This document shows, in pieces, positions 1 through 8,242 of a stretch of DNA of 39,628 nt; the stretch's first letter is position 1, and the number at the start of each line of letters is the position of its first letter. This stretch comes from Candidatus Sungiibacteriota bacterium (GTDB taxonomy: Bacteria > Patescibacteriota > Minisyncoccia > Sungbacterales > HO2-52-23): contig JACPYI010000022.1 in NCBI GenBank assembly GCA_016196115.1, positions 1 through 39,628 on the forward strand. Reading direction: 5' to 3'. Made by a program: the position numbers and the translations under genes. Under the pieces are notes generated by a model, which did not search any database, was not told where the DNA came from, and saw only the letters and a list, made by a program, of their open reading frames with translations.

Positions 1-192
1 CCGGTCTCCCTCACATGCCAGCCATTTAATGAGATGTTCCTTGAATATGCTTTGTCTTATCGCCATGTTCATATGGCGATACGGTAACCGATTTATGAGC
101 TACTCGGGAGGGTTGGGTAACCTTTTTTGTGAGCTGCAACGATCTTATTGACTTTCCCCACCCTATCCTGTATAGTCCCATAGGTAAGGCAA

Positions 193-726
193 ATTCAATT
201 TAAACCCCTTTTTACTATCCAACGACGCTACCGTATCAATCAACTTATCCGCACGACCCCGATCCGAGTCATTGACGACGAGGGCGCGAATCTGGGTGTA
301 ATGGAGACCACGGACGCGCTTCGTATTGCCAACGAACGCGGGCTTGACCTGATCGAGATCGCGCCGACCGCGAAACCGCCCGTGTGCAAGATCATGGACT
401 TCGGCAAGTTCAAGTACGAGCGGGAAAAGGGAGAGCGGGAGCAGGGCAAGAAGCACAAGGACACGAGCGAGGTCAAAGGCGTGCGGATCGGTTTCCTGAC
501 CGGTACGCACGATTTGGAGCTTCGCGCCAAGAACATCAAGAAGTTTCTTGAGGAGGGCCACAAGGTGCGGATAGACATGAAGCTGGTCGGCAGGCAGAAA
601 GCGCACGGGCCGCTGGCGCTTGAGAAATTCAACGCGTTTCTTGAGATGATCCCCGCGGACTTTACCGTAGAGCTTGCGCCCAAGCGTCTTCCGCACGGAT
701 TGCTTGCAGTCATAACAAAAAAGTAG
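193..726 (+). CDS. infC: Translation initiation factor IF-3, probable non-canonical AUU start
   Basis: The frame of ORF 301..726 continues upstream as ...RRYRINQLIRTTPIRVIDDEGANLGVM-ETTDALRIANERGLDLIEIAP, the conserved IF-3 N-terminus. The in-frame TAG is at 181-183, and no ATG/GTG/TTG occurs between it and 301. ATT at 193 follows an AGGTAAGG purine stretch. Start codon is inferred. Confidence 0.93.
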   Translation: MQFKPLFTIQRRYRINQLIRTTPIRVIDDEGANLGVMETTDALRIANERGLDLIEIAPTAKPPVCKIMDFGKFKYEREKGEREQGKKHKDTSEVKGVRIGFLTGTHDLELRAKNIKKFLEEGHKVRIDMKLVGRQKAHGPLALEKFNAFLEMIPADFTVELAPKRLPHGLLAVITKK

Positions 727-733
727 CATTCCG

Positions 734-798
734 GTCATTCTGAGCGGAGCGAAGAATCCCGGGATCCTTCATCCCGACAAGTCGGGATTCAGGATGAC
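734..798. repeat. Short intergenic inverted-repeat element (GTCATTCTGA...TCAGGATGAC type)
   Basis: GTCATTCTGAGCGGAGCGAAGAATCCCGGGATCCTTCATCCCGACAAGTCGGGATTCAGGATGAC; ends near-complementary, internal hairpin ATCCCGAC-AA-GTCGGGAT. Confidence 0.75.
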
Positions 799-824
799 AC
801 ATAAACGCACAAAACCAATTTATT

Positions 825-1004
825 ATGGCACGGAAAGCCGTTCTCAAACGAATCAAATTCACCCGAACCGGAAAAGTGCTCCGCCGCCGCGCCGGACACA
901 ATCATTTTAATGCGAAAAAGAGCCAAAGCGAGCAGGGCCGCAAAAAAGGCATGCTCGGATTCACCCCAGCCATCGAGAAAAAAATGAGAGCGTATGCAAA
1001 TTAA
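825..1004 (+). CDS. rpmI: 50S ribosomal protein L35
   Basis: ATG at 825, TAA at 1002-1004; translation MARKAVLKRIKFTRTGKVLRRRAGHNHFNAKKSQSEQGRKKGMLGFTPAIEKKMRAYAN. Too short to appear in the ORF track. Operon position infC-rpmI-rplT. Confidence 0.93.
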   Translation: MARKAVLKRIKFTRTGKVLRRRAGHNHFNAKKSQSEQGRKKGMLGFTPAIEKKMRAYAN

Positions 1005-1010
1005 ATTTTT

Positions 1011-1358
1011 ATGACCAGAGTCAAACGAGGAACCATAGCCCATAAGCGGCGCGAAAAACTTCTCACCTACGCGAGGGGATTCCGCTGGGGGCAGAAAAAT
1101 AAAGAGAAACTCGCGCGCCAGGCCCTCCTACATGCATGGCCCAATGCTTTTGTCGGACGCAAGCAGAAAAAACGAAATTTCCGCCGCCTCTGGCAGGTAA
1201 AGATCGGCGCCGCGACCCGCAGCCAAGACATGTCGTACAGCGCATTTATCGGCGCGCTCAAAGAAAAGAAAATCGAGATCGACCGCAAGATTCTCGCCGA
1301 GCTTGCCGAGAAGCACCCGTCGGCATTCGGAAAAGTTCTGGCCGAGGTGAAGAAATAA
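1011..1358 (+). CDS. rplT: 50S ribosomal protein L20
   Basis: MTRVKRGTIAHKRREKLLTYARGFRWGQKNKEKLARQALLHAWPNAFVGRKQKKRNFRRLW: L20 signature, downstream of rpmI. Confidence 0.95.
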   Translation: MTRVKRGTIAHKRREKLLTYARGFRWGQKNKEKLARQALLHAWPNAFVGRKQKKRNFRRLWQVKIGAATRSQDMSYSAFIGALKEKKIEIDRKILAELAEKHPSAFGKVLAEVKK

Positions 1359-1381
1359 CTATTACTCCGTTGTGAAAACAT

Positions 1382-1414
1382 AAAAATAGTCCTGCAGGAT
1401 GCAGGACTATTTTT
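1382..1414. terminator. Bidirectional intrinsic terminator between convergent rplT and ABC permease
   Basis: AAAAATAGTCCTGCA-GGA-TGCAGGACTATTTTT: perfect 15-bp stem with A/T runs on both sides. Confidence 0.85.
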
Positions 1415-2180
1415 ATTCTCTCCAGAAAATCAGGGAACAGACAAAGATGCCGGCACCCAAGAGGATGATTGTGGGACCGGGCAGCAGATGCAGGGTGTGG
1501 CTCGCGAATGCGCCTATGGTTGCGATAAAACCGCCGAGACCGGTGCTCAAGAGAATGTAGCGGCGCGCGCTCGTGCTGATATTTTTTGCGATGGACGCGG
1601 GGATAATGGTGAGCGCGCCCATGAGAAGCGTGCCGACCAGTTTGATGCCGAGCGCCACCACGCCGGAGAAAATAAGGAGGAGCACGAGTTGTTCGGCGGT
1701 GCCGCCGCCGCCTTGCACGCGGGCAAGCTCGTTGGAGACAATGGAGAATAAGAATTTTCGCGTCAGAAAAAAAACAAGAATCGTGAGTACGACCCCGGTC
1801 GCGATTACGGAAACAAGCACCGGCGGACTGAATGCGGGGAATTCGCCGAAGAGAGAATCGATTACGTCTCCGCCCGGGATCGAGAGGATGCCGATTGCCA
1901 AACTTGCCGTGAAGAGCAGCCCCACAAGCGCATCGGACGGAAGGCGTGTGTGCTGTTCAAGATACCATACCAGTATTGCCGCGCCCAAGAGAAACGAGAG
2001 CACGCCCCAAAAAGGATCAAAGTGATAGATGAGCGCGAGCGCAATACCGGGAAGGGCCACATGCGAGAGCGCATCGCCGACCAGCGCCATGCGCTTGAGC
2101 AGGATGAACGACCCGACCGCTCCGGATGCGGCGCCGATGACGAGTGCAATCAGCAATGTTTCGACAAGAGATGCTTCCAT
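1413..2180 (-). CDS. Metal ABC transporter permease (ZnuB/MntB, ABC-3 family)
   Basis: Multi-TM protein starting MEASLVETLLIALVIGAASGAVGSFILLKRMALVGDALSHVALPGIALALIYHFDPFWG; adjacent to a cognate ATPase. Confidence 0.88.
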   Translation of the reverse strand: MEASLVETLLIALVIGAASGAVGSFILLKRMALVGDALSHVALPGIALALIYHFDPFWGVLSFLLGAAILVWYLEQHTRLPSDALVGLLFTASLAIGILSIPGGDVIDSLFGEFPAFSPPVLVSVIATGVVLTILVFFLTRKFLFSIVSNELARVQGGGGTAEQLVLLLIFSGVVALGIKLVGTLLMGALTIIPASIAKNISTSARRYILLSTGLGGFIATIGAFASHTLHLLPGPTIILLGAGIFVCSLIFWRE

Positions 2181-2186
2181 TTTGTT

Positions 2187-2936
2187 CTATGTTTTATGTG
2201 CTACATTCTTCGGATGGTGGTAAAAAGTTCCGCCACCATAAATATTTGCAAGCTCCTGCGGATTTAATACTTGCTGCGGCGCGCCGTGGCAGATCATTTT
2301 TTTGTTGAGGCACAACACGTTGGTGGCATATTGGTACACCACGTTGAGATCGTGCGAAATCAGGACAATCGTGGTGCCCCGTTCCTTCTGCAGACGGGCA
2401 AGAATATGATGCACAGTCTGCTCCCCTTCCATGTCGATGCCCGCAGTCGGCTCGTCGCAGAGCAGCACGTCGGGGTGGTTGAGCATGGCCCACGCGATAA
2501 GCACACGCTGGAATTCTCCGCCCGAAAGTTCGCTGACCGGTTTTCTTAAAATCGTATCGTGCAGACCCACGATTGACAGTTCGTGCTCGATATGCGCAAG
2601 AAATTCCCGGCCGGGCCGCCAGAATTTTTTTGACTTGAGGAGAAAGAACTCCCGCACCGTCACGGGCAAGGACCGGTCAACTAAAAACTTTTGCGGCACA
2701 TAACCGATTTTGACGCCTTTTTGCCAAGCAATTGTGCCCTGATGCGGGATCAACCCAAGCAGCGCCCGGAAAAGCATGGTCTTGCCTGCGCCATTGGGCC
2801 CGATCACGACAAGCGCTTCTCCTTTTTCAACGGAGAACGAGACACCGCGCAAAACCTCCTCGCGATCCATGGTGATCGAGAGGTCATGCACGTTGAGCAG
2901 ATGGTTTTGATTTTGATGCGACTCCGGTTCGATCAT
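2187..2936 (-). CDS. Metal ABC transporter ATP-binding protein (ZnuC-like)
   Basis: Walker A GPNGAGKT, signature LSGGEFQRV, Walker B DVLLCDEPTAGID. Confidence 0.9.
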   Translation of the reverse strand: MIEPESHQNQNHLLNVHDLSITMDREEVLRGVSFSVEKGEALVVIGPNGAGKTMLFRALLGLIPHQGTIAWQKGVKIGYVPQKFLVDRSLPVTVREFFLLKSKKFWRPGREFLAHIEHELSIVGLHDTILRKPVSELSGGEFQRVLIAWAMLNHPDVLLCDEPTAGIDMEGEQTVHHILARLQKERGTTIVLISHDLNVVYQYATNVLCLNKKMICHGAPQQVLNPQELANIYGGGTFYHHPKNVAHKT

Positions 2937-3384
2937 ATTTTTTCAGAAACTTTTCCGCTGCTGCGAGCACACGTCGTGCATTTTGATACGTCAATTTTTT
3001 ACGCGCCTCTCTGTACCCTAGCCATGCGTACGCTTGGTGCTCGGACGAGACCGTCACGCGTTTCTGCTTCGTTTCCGCAAGAAAAAAGGCTACAAATTTA
3101 AGGCGCTTCCCCGTTCCATAATTTACAAAGTAGCGGATCGTTTCTTTGAAGCCGGGGGTGAGAGTGATGCGCCGTATTCCGGTTTCTTCGCGAGTTTCTC
3201 TCCTGACCGTATCCTCGGTTTTTTCTCCCGCCTCAATGTGGCCTTTTGGAAAATCCCAGTGTCCGGCCGTCGGCTTACGCGCTTTGCCGTTCGGTACATC
3301 CGGATGCTGAATCAAAAGATACATCCGCCCGGCCCTCGTATGCCGAAATACCGCCGCTCCGGCCGATCGTTCTGCTCTTGCCAT
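2884..3384 (-). CDS. NUDIX hydrolase
   Basis: Nudix box GHIEAGEKTEDTVRRETREETGI. Confidence 0.9.
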   Translation of the reverse strand: MARAERSAGAAVFRHTRAGRMYLLIQHPDVPNGKARKPTAGHWDFPKGHIEAGEKTEDTVRRETREETGIRRITLTPGFKETIRYFVNYGTGKRLKFVAFFLAETKQKRVTVSSEHQAYAWLGYREARKKLTYQNARRVLAAAEKFLKKYDRTGVASKSKPSAQRA

Positions 3385-3468
3385 GCCTAGAGCTTATCAT
3401 GATTTTACGCTGAAAACAACTCCTTGCGCGCAGGAAAAGGCCTCGTGTGCAGAACCCATACATAATAG

Positions 3469-5208
3469 CTACCGTCTCTTTTTCGACAGCGCGAGGAATT
3501 CTTTTAACGGACGCGTATTGACCACGTTCTTCTTCTCTGCCCAGCCGCGACGGGCCTGGGCTATGCCGTATTCGAGAAACGTGAAGTGGCCGGCTGCATG
3601 CGCGTCGGAATCAATGGTCATTTTGACCCCGGCTGCAACGCATTTGCGGATGTATTCGTCTTTTAAGTCAAGACGCTCCGGTGAGGCGTTGATCTCGAGC
3701 ATCGTGCGCGTTCGCTTTGCCGCGGCAATGACCGCGTCAATATCAACGTCAATGGGTTTGCGCTTGTTGATGCGGCGGCCCGTCAGGTGGAAAATAATGT
3801 CAACGTGGGGATTTTCCATGGCGCGGATCACGCGAGCGGTTTGTTCCATACGCGAAAGGCGGAAGTGACTGTGCACTGATGCGCCAACTACGTCGAGCTT
3901 GGCAAGCATTTCATCCGCGATGTCAAGTGAACCGTCTTTCATAATATTCACTTCGGCGCCGGCAAGCACAATGCAGTTGATTTTTTTCTTTCGCAGTTTC
4001 GCATTTACCTGTTTGATCTCTTGAATCTGACGCGCCAATTTTTTTTCGTCCAGTCCGCCGGTCATGGCAAGAGACTTGGTGTGATCGGTGATCGCGATAT
4101 ATTCGAGCCCCGCGTCAGACGCGGCTCGTGCCATCTCTTCGATTGAATTATCACCGTCGGTCCAGTTTGTTTGCACCTGCAGATCGCCGCGTATGGCGCC
4201 GTATCCGATCAGATGCGGAAGTTTGTTCGTGCGAGCCGCTGGAATCTCGCCGGTCATCTCACGAAGCTCCGGCTCAATATACCGAAGCCCGAGTTTTTTA
4301 TAGAGTTCCTCTTCGGTTTTTCCCGCGATCATTCTGGCGCCGGAGAAGAGCCCATACTCGTTGAGCTTCCATCCTTTTTTGATCGCAATCTCGCGCAAGG
4401 CCACATTGTGTTCTTTTGATCCGGTGAAATAGTTGAGCGCCGCGCCCCATGATTTTTTCGGCACCACGCGCAGATCAGCATCAAGCCCGTTTTTGAGCCG
4501 CACATTGGTTTTGGTCGGCCCGTGTCCATAGACATGAGCAATCAGAGGCAGTGCCAGAAACCGTTTGGACACCGCATCCGGTTTTGAAGACGAAACCAGA
4601 ATATCAATGTCGCCGATGGTCTCTTTTCTCCGGCGCAGGGAACCGCAAACCATTACTTCATCCGCCTCCGGAAAGGAGCGGATCATACTCTCAAGCGCAC
4701 GCGCTTCGGGAAGGATCGAGCCGAGCAATTTCCGACCACCGGATGTCTTGAGAAATTCGATTCCTTTGAGAATCTTCTGCTCCGATTTCTCGCCAAGCCC
4801 CGGCAGTGCGCGAATCTTGCCGGCTTTCGCTGCGGCCTCAAGACCGGCGAGATTTTTGATCTTCAGCTTCTGCCAGAGCAGCTTGATCATCTTGGGCCCC
4901 ACGCCCTCGACAGCCGCAAGTTCAGCAACCGCGACCGGATATTTTTTGACCAGCATCATATGCTCCCGAAAATCGCCTTTTTTCAAAAGATCCTCGAGAT
5001 GATCCGCGATCCCCTTTCCCACGCCGGGAATGCCCGCGAACGCATCTTTTCCTTTTTCGCGATACGACCCCGCAAGCTCGGCGCCAAGCGATTCAATGGA
5101 TTGGGCAGCACGCTCGTATGCGGCCGGCTTGAACGCAACGCTTTCCATCTCGAAGAACATCGCCATCTCATACAATATGTTTGCGATTTCACGGTTGGTC
5201 ATAGGCAT
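3469..5208 (-). CDS. polX: Family X DNA polymerase with C-terminal PHP phosphoesterase domain (PolX)
   Basis: HhH motifs (GIPGVGKGIADHLEDLL), nucleotidyltransferase CGSLRRRKETIGDIDILV, PHP motifs (YIAITDHTKSL, DSDAHA). Confidence 0.92.
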   Translation of the reverse strand: MPMTNREIANILYEMAMFFEMESVAFKPAAYERAAQSIESLGAELAGSYREKGKDAFAGIPGVGKGIADHLEDLLKKGDFREHMMLVKKYPVAVAELAAVEGVGPKMIKLLWQKLKIKNLAGLEAAAKAGKIRALPGLGEKSEQKILKGIEFLKTSGGRKLLGSILPEARALESMIRSFPEADEVMVCGSLRRRKETIGDIDILVSSSKPDAVSKRFLALPLIAHVYGHGPTKTNVRLKNGLDADLRVVPKKSWGAALNYFTGSKEHNVALREIAIKKGWKLNEYGLFSGARMIAGKTEEELYKKLGLRYIEPELREMTGEIPAARTNKLPHLIGYGAIRGDLQVQTNWTDGDNSIEEMARAASDAGLEYIAITDHTKSLAMTGGLDEKKLARQIQEIKQVNAKLRKKKINCIVLAGAEVNIMKDGSLDIADEMLAKLDVVGASVHSHFRLSRMEQTARVIRAMENPHVDIIFHLTGRRINKRKPIDVDIDAVIAAAKRTRTMLEINASPERLDLKDEYIRKCVAAGVKMTIDSDAHAAGHFTFLEYGIAQARRGWAEKKNVVNTRPLKEFLALSKKRR

Positions 5209-5267
5209 AGATACTCCTATTGGCCATTCTGATCCGTCAGTTGACGGAGAAGAACTCTTCTCCTGAT

Positions 5268-5303
5268 CATCGTCGAGATCCTTCGGCTACGCCTCAGGAT
5301 GAC
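5268..5303. repeat. Second, shorter copy of the TCAGGATGAC-type intergenic element
   Basis: GATCATCGTCGAGATCCTTCGGCTACGCCTCAGGATGACG between polX and the MFS gene. Confidence 0.55.
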
Positions 5304-5311
5304 GGAAAAAG

Positions 5312-5971
5312 TTACGGCCGCTTCTGTTCGATTATCATGACGCCCTCCGCGGCGCCCATGCGGGGAGAGATGTACGGACGCAGGAACCAGAGAATGATAA
5401 AGCCGATCAGCATGAGCGTGCCGTTGATGAGAAACATGACGCGGATGCCGGTGATGGTCGCAAGCAGTCCAGAAAAAATGCCGCCGAGCGCGGATCCGGC
5501 GCCGACCGAAAAACTGGAAAAGAGCGACCATTCAAACCCGATATGTTCGTGATCCAGATGCCTGCTGAAGATGGCGTAAAACGGCGGAATAAAAAGCGCG
5601 TCCCCGATCGCCATCAATACTTGCAACGCGTAGATGTGCCAGACCTCATGGCTGAAATAAAAGAGAAAAGTTGCAAGCGTAAAAATACACGCGCCCGCAA
5701 GCATGGCATTGTGATCGTCCATCTCGCCGCTGATGCGGTCAAGCCGGCGCGCAATCGGTATTTGCAGGAGCGATTTGCAGATCCAATAAATCGCCACCGC
5801 AAACCCGACCACCGTGATCGCGCTCCCGCCGATATTCTCGAGCACGAACACCGCAAAGAGCGGCGTGGTCAGCCCGGCCGCCGCAGTAAAAATAAACTGG
5901 CTGAATATAATGATGAGAATGACGTTGTTGACCTTGGGGAAGGTGAATTTCACACTCCCAGTATAGCACAA
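5312..5971 (-). CDS. MFS-type transporter, half-length (about 6 TM)
   Basis: 219 aa hydrophobic protein, VNNVILIIIFSQFIFTAAAGLTTPLFAVFVLENIGG...; MFS-like pattern in only one half-module. Confidence 0.65.
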   Translation of the reverse strand: MCYTGSVKFTFPKVNNVILIIIFSQFIFTAAAGLTTPLFAVFVLENIGGSAITVVGFAVAIYWICKSLLQIPIARRLDRISGEMDDHNAMLAGACIFTLATFLFYFSHEVWHIYALQVLMAIGDALFIPPFYAIFSRHLDHEHIGFEWSLFSSFSVGAGSALGGIFSGLLATITGIRVMFLINGTLMLIGFIILWFLRPYISPRMGAAEGVMIIEQKRP

Positions 5972-6114
5972 AAACCCCGGCCTAACAGCTGCTCTCCCAA
6001 TCGAGCTCCCCTGATGGAGTCAAGCAGGGGGGATGGGGATACGTTGGCGCATACAGCTTGACATTGCTTTGAATCGGCGTAAAATATCTGTACACGCTAC
6101 AGTAATTACAGATT

Positions 6115-6210
6115 ATGCTCATTATTTATCTTATCTTCGCGATAATCGGACTCACCATTGTTTTGATGGCGCTTCCCACGATTATTTCCAAGAGCCGCAG
6201 GCATCAATAG
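6115..6210 (+). CDS. Putative small single-TM peptide
   Basis: ATG...TAG encodes MLIIYLIFAIIGLTIVLMALPTIISKSRRHQ (31 aa); not in the ORF track because of length. Confidence 0.25.
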   Translation: MLIIYLIFAIIGLTIVLMALPTIISKSRRHQ

Positions 6211-6340
6211 CTTCGTCGAAACCTGGGACAATGTGCAGCTTGCCTTCACGGACGCGCATGATTGCTTCGGCAATCTCCGGGCGCAGGCGGGAGCAGCAAG
6301 CAGCACATAGCTTGCCTGTCTTGAATTCTCTATCTTCCAT
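6182..6340 (-). CDS. Putative small Cys-containing protein
   Basis: ATG at 6338-6340 to TAA at 6182-6184: MEDREFKTGKLCAACCSRLRPEIAEAIMRVREGKLHIVPGFDEAIDACGSWK (52 aa). Overlaps ORF 6106..6456 in another frame. Confidence 0.35.
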   Translation of the reverse strand: MEDREFKTGKLCAACCSRLRPEIAEAIMRVREGKLHIVPGFDEAIDACGSWK

Positions 6341-6468
6341 CCGGACAGCCGCATGACCAGGCGGATAAAAAATCCATACTCGTCAGCCAGCTGCCGCTGC
6401 GGAGCCGCGCGAACCGGTTGCGGATTCTGTTTTTCGTATTCTCCGAGGATGTCCATATCGTGATGCCA

Positions 6469-7602
6469 TTATACCTTCCCGTTGAGAAAACGCAAGAGTT
6501 CGGCAAAGACGCCAACGAGCAAAACCGCAAGGATGGCGAAGCCCGTAATGGAGGCGAGTGTGCTTTTTTGTCCCTGCATCCGCCGAACACTGCGGCCCAT
6601 GAGCAGAAAGAGGATCGCGTCAACGCCGAATGCGACCACGCCGACAATGCTTATGATCGCGATAAAATTCTGGAAGCCGGCAAGGTAGAGGACAAAGGGA
6701 ATTGCAGACGCGGCAAGCCATGCGAAGCGCCGAGGCATGGCAAGGTCAAGGGAAAGCAGTGCCTGAAAATTCGCCGAGAGCGCAACGAAAGACGTGAGCA
6801 CGGCAAGAAATCCGACAGCGCTTGCCCATAGCGCGATGTTGTTGCCAAACGTGCGTTGTAGCCCGACAATCGCCTCCGTACTTGTTCCCACTCCGCTCAC
6901 GCCCACCACCGCAAAGGCAAACAAAAGATATAATGCGGCCGGAATAAGGGATCCGGTAATAATAGCGATTCGAACCATTTTTTTGTTGCGGCCAAGAACC
7001 GTAACCACATCCGGAATTACGCCGGCCCCGCTTAGGGCAAAGAGGAGTACGCCGTATGGCGCAAAGAGATCGCGCGCGCGCATGGCGGAAAAATTGGGGA
7101 GTGAGATGTTTGGCAGCAGCAGGAGCGAGAGCAGGGCAATAAAGGCAATCTCAAAAACAGTGAGTACGCTGTTGATCGCTGATTCTTTTTTCAGCGGGAA
7201 AAACGTGATCAGGCCGACTATACAGACGAGCCCTATCGCAAATATGTTGATGTGGGTTCCTGCTCCAACCGGGCCAAAAACGGTCTGCACAAAAAGGGAT
7301 CCGACCACCAGATACGCAAGCAGCGTGCCAATGGTGCCAAACAACGTGGATGCCCAGGATATTTTTGTTGCCCCGCGTCCAAGATAGGCGCGGATATACC
7401 CGGGCATGCGGTGGAACTCCGGAGTGGCAAGCACGATTTCGCCGTAGAGAAGGTGCAACATGGTCACCGCGCATGACAACACAATAAGTTCTATGGCTCC
7501 GGGCAGGAAGCCGGATTGCACAAACGAAAAAGGGATGGCAAACATGCCCACGCCGATAATCATGCCGGACAAGAGCAGTATTGCTTGAAGCAATTTCAAC
7601 AT
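6469..7602 (-). CDS. Aromatic amino acid permease family (HAAAP/Trp-Tyr permease-like) transporter
   Basis: MLKLLQAILLLSGMIIGVGMFAIPFSFVQSGFLPGAIELIVLSCAVTMLHLLYGEI...; about 11 TM. Confidence 0.8.
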   Translation of the reverse strand: MLKLLQAILLLSGMIIGVGMFAIPFSFVQSGFLPGAIELIVLSCAVTMLHLLYGEIVLATPEFHRMPGYIRAYLGRGATKISWASTLFGTIGTLLAYLVVGSLFVQTVFGPVGAGTHINIFAIGLVCIVGLITFFPLKKESAINSVLTVFEIAFIALLSLLLLPNISLPNFSAMRARDLFAPYGVLLFALSGAGVIPDVVTVLGRNKKMVRIAIITGSLIPAALYLLFAFAVVGVSGVGTSTEAIVGLQRTFGNNIALWASAVGFLAVLTSFVALSANFQALLSLDLAMPRRFAWLAASAIPFVLYLAGFQNFIAIISIVGVVAFGVDAILFLLMGRSVRRMQGQKSTLASITGFAILAVLLVGVFAELLRFLNGKV

Positions 7603-7608
7603 ACGATG

Positions 7609-8196
7609 CTATTTTTCCACGGTCTTTTCCAACTTGATCAATTCCATGAGTTTTGTAACAAGGGTTTTCGGATTTGAATCAAATATCACTTTGCCGGGGC
7701 CGCGGTGGCTTTCTTTGATCAGCTCCTGGATCCGATCCGCCAGCCCTCCAGTGCCGGTGAGCACGCCGATGGGCTTGTCATCTTCGAACGCGATGGTGAA
7801 CTCGTTGAGCGTTCCCATGCGCCCGCACACGATGAGCACGGCATCGGCCGAACGCGTGAGCAATAAGTTGCGCCCGGCATACCCGAATCCGGTGTAGATG
7901 ATGATGTCGTGATAGTCAACCGGCAGTTTGTATTTTTTTATATGCTCAAGCTCGGACGAGGCCGGAGAAAGCCCGATCACGAATCCGCCGGCCTCTTTGG
8001 CGCCGATCGCCCCCCAGTACGGCTCCCCGGTGGTGGCCCCGGTAACCAGCACCGCTCCTTGTCTGATAACTTCTCCTCCCAACTCCTTTGCTTTTTCCAG
8101 CGCATCGGGCGCGCAGTGGCTTGTCTCGGCCGCGCCCGAGATGCAGAGTTTATACTTCAGATGCACATGTTGATCTTCTTTTGACTTGCTGTTCAT
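7609..8196 (-). CDS. TIGR00725/LOG-like (SLOG superfamily) protein
   Basis: Internal start MNSKSKEDQHVHLKYKLCISGAAETSHC at 8196; nucleotide-binding pattern ADAVLIVCGRMGTLNEFTIAFEDDKPIGVL. The ORF-track extension to 8472 overlaps the MBL gene and is low complexity. Confidence 0.75.
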   Translation of the reverse strand: MNSKSKEDQHVHLKYKLCISGAAETSHCAPDALEKAKELGGEVIRQGAVLVTGATTGEPYWGAIGAKEAGGFVIGLSPASSELEHIKKYKLPVDYHDIIIYTGFGYAGRNLLLTRSADAVLIVCGRMGTLNEFTIAFEDDKPIGVLTGTGGLADRIQELIKESHRGPGKVIFDSNPKTLVTKLMELIKLEKTVEK

Positions 8197-8242
8197 AATG
8201 AAAGTATAGAAGAAAAGGAACGAACCCGCAAATGAATTCGTG

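Noticed and set aside
163-738. Minus-strand ORFs opposite infC (191 and 157 aa)
   Set aside because: Antisense shadow of a confidently identified IF-3 gene.
6960-6985. tRNA T-arm-like GGTTCGAATC on the minus strand
   Set aside because: Lies inside the conserved permease frame (KKMVRIAIITG) and no cloverleaf can be drawn around it.
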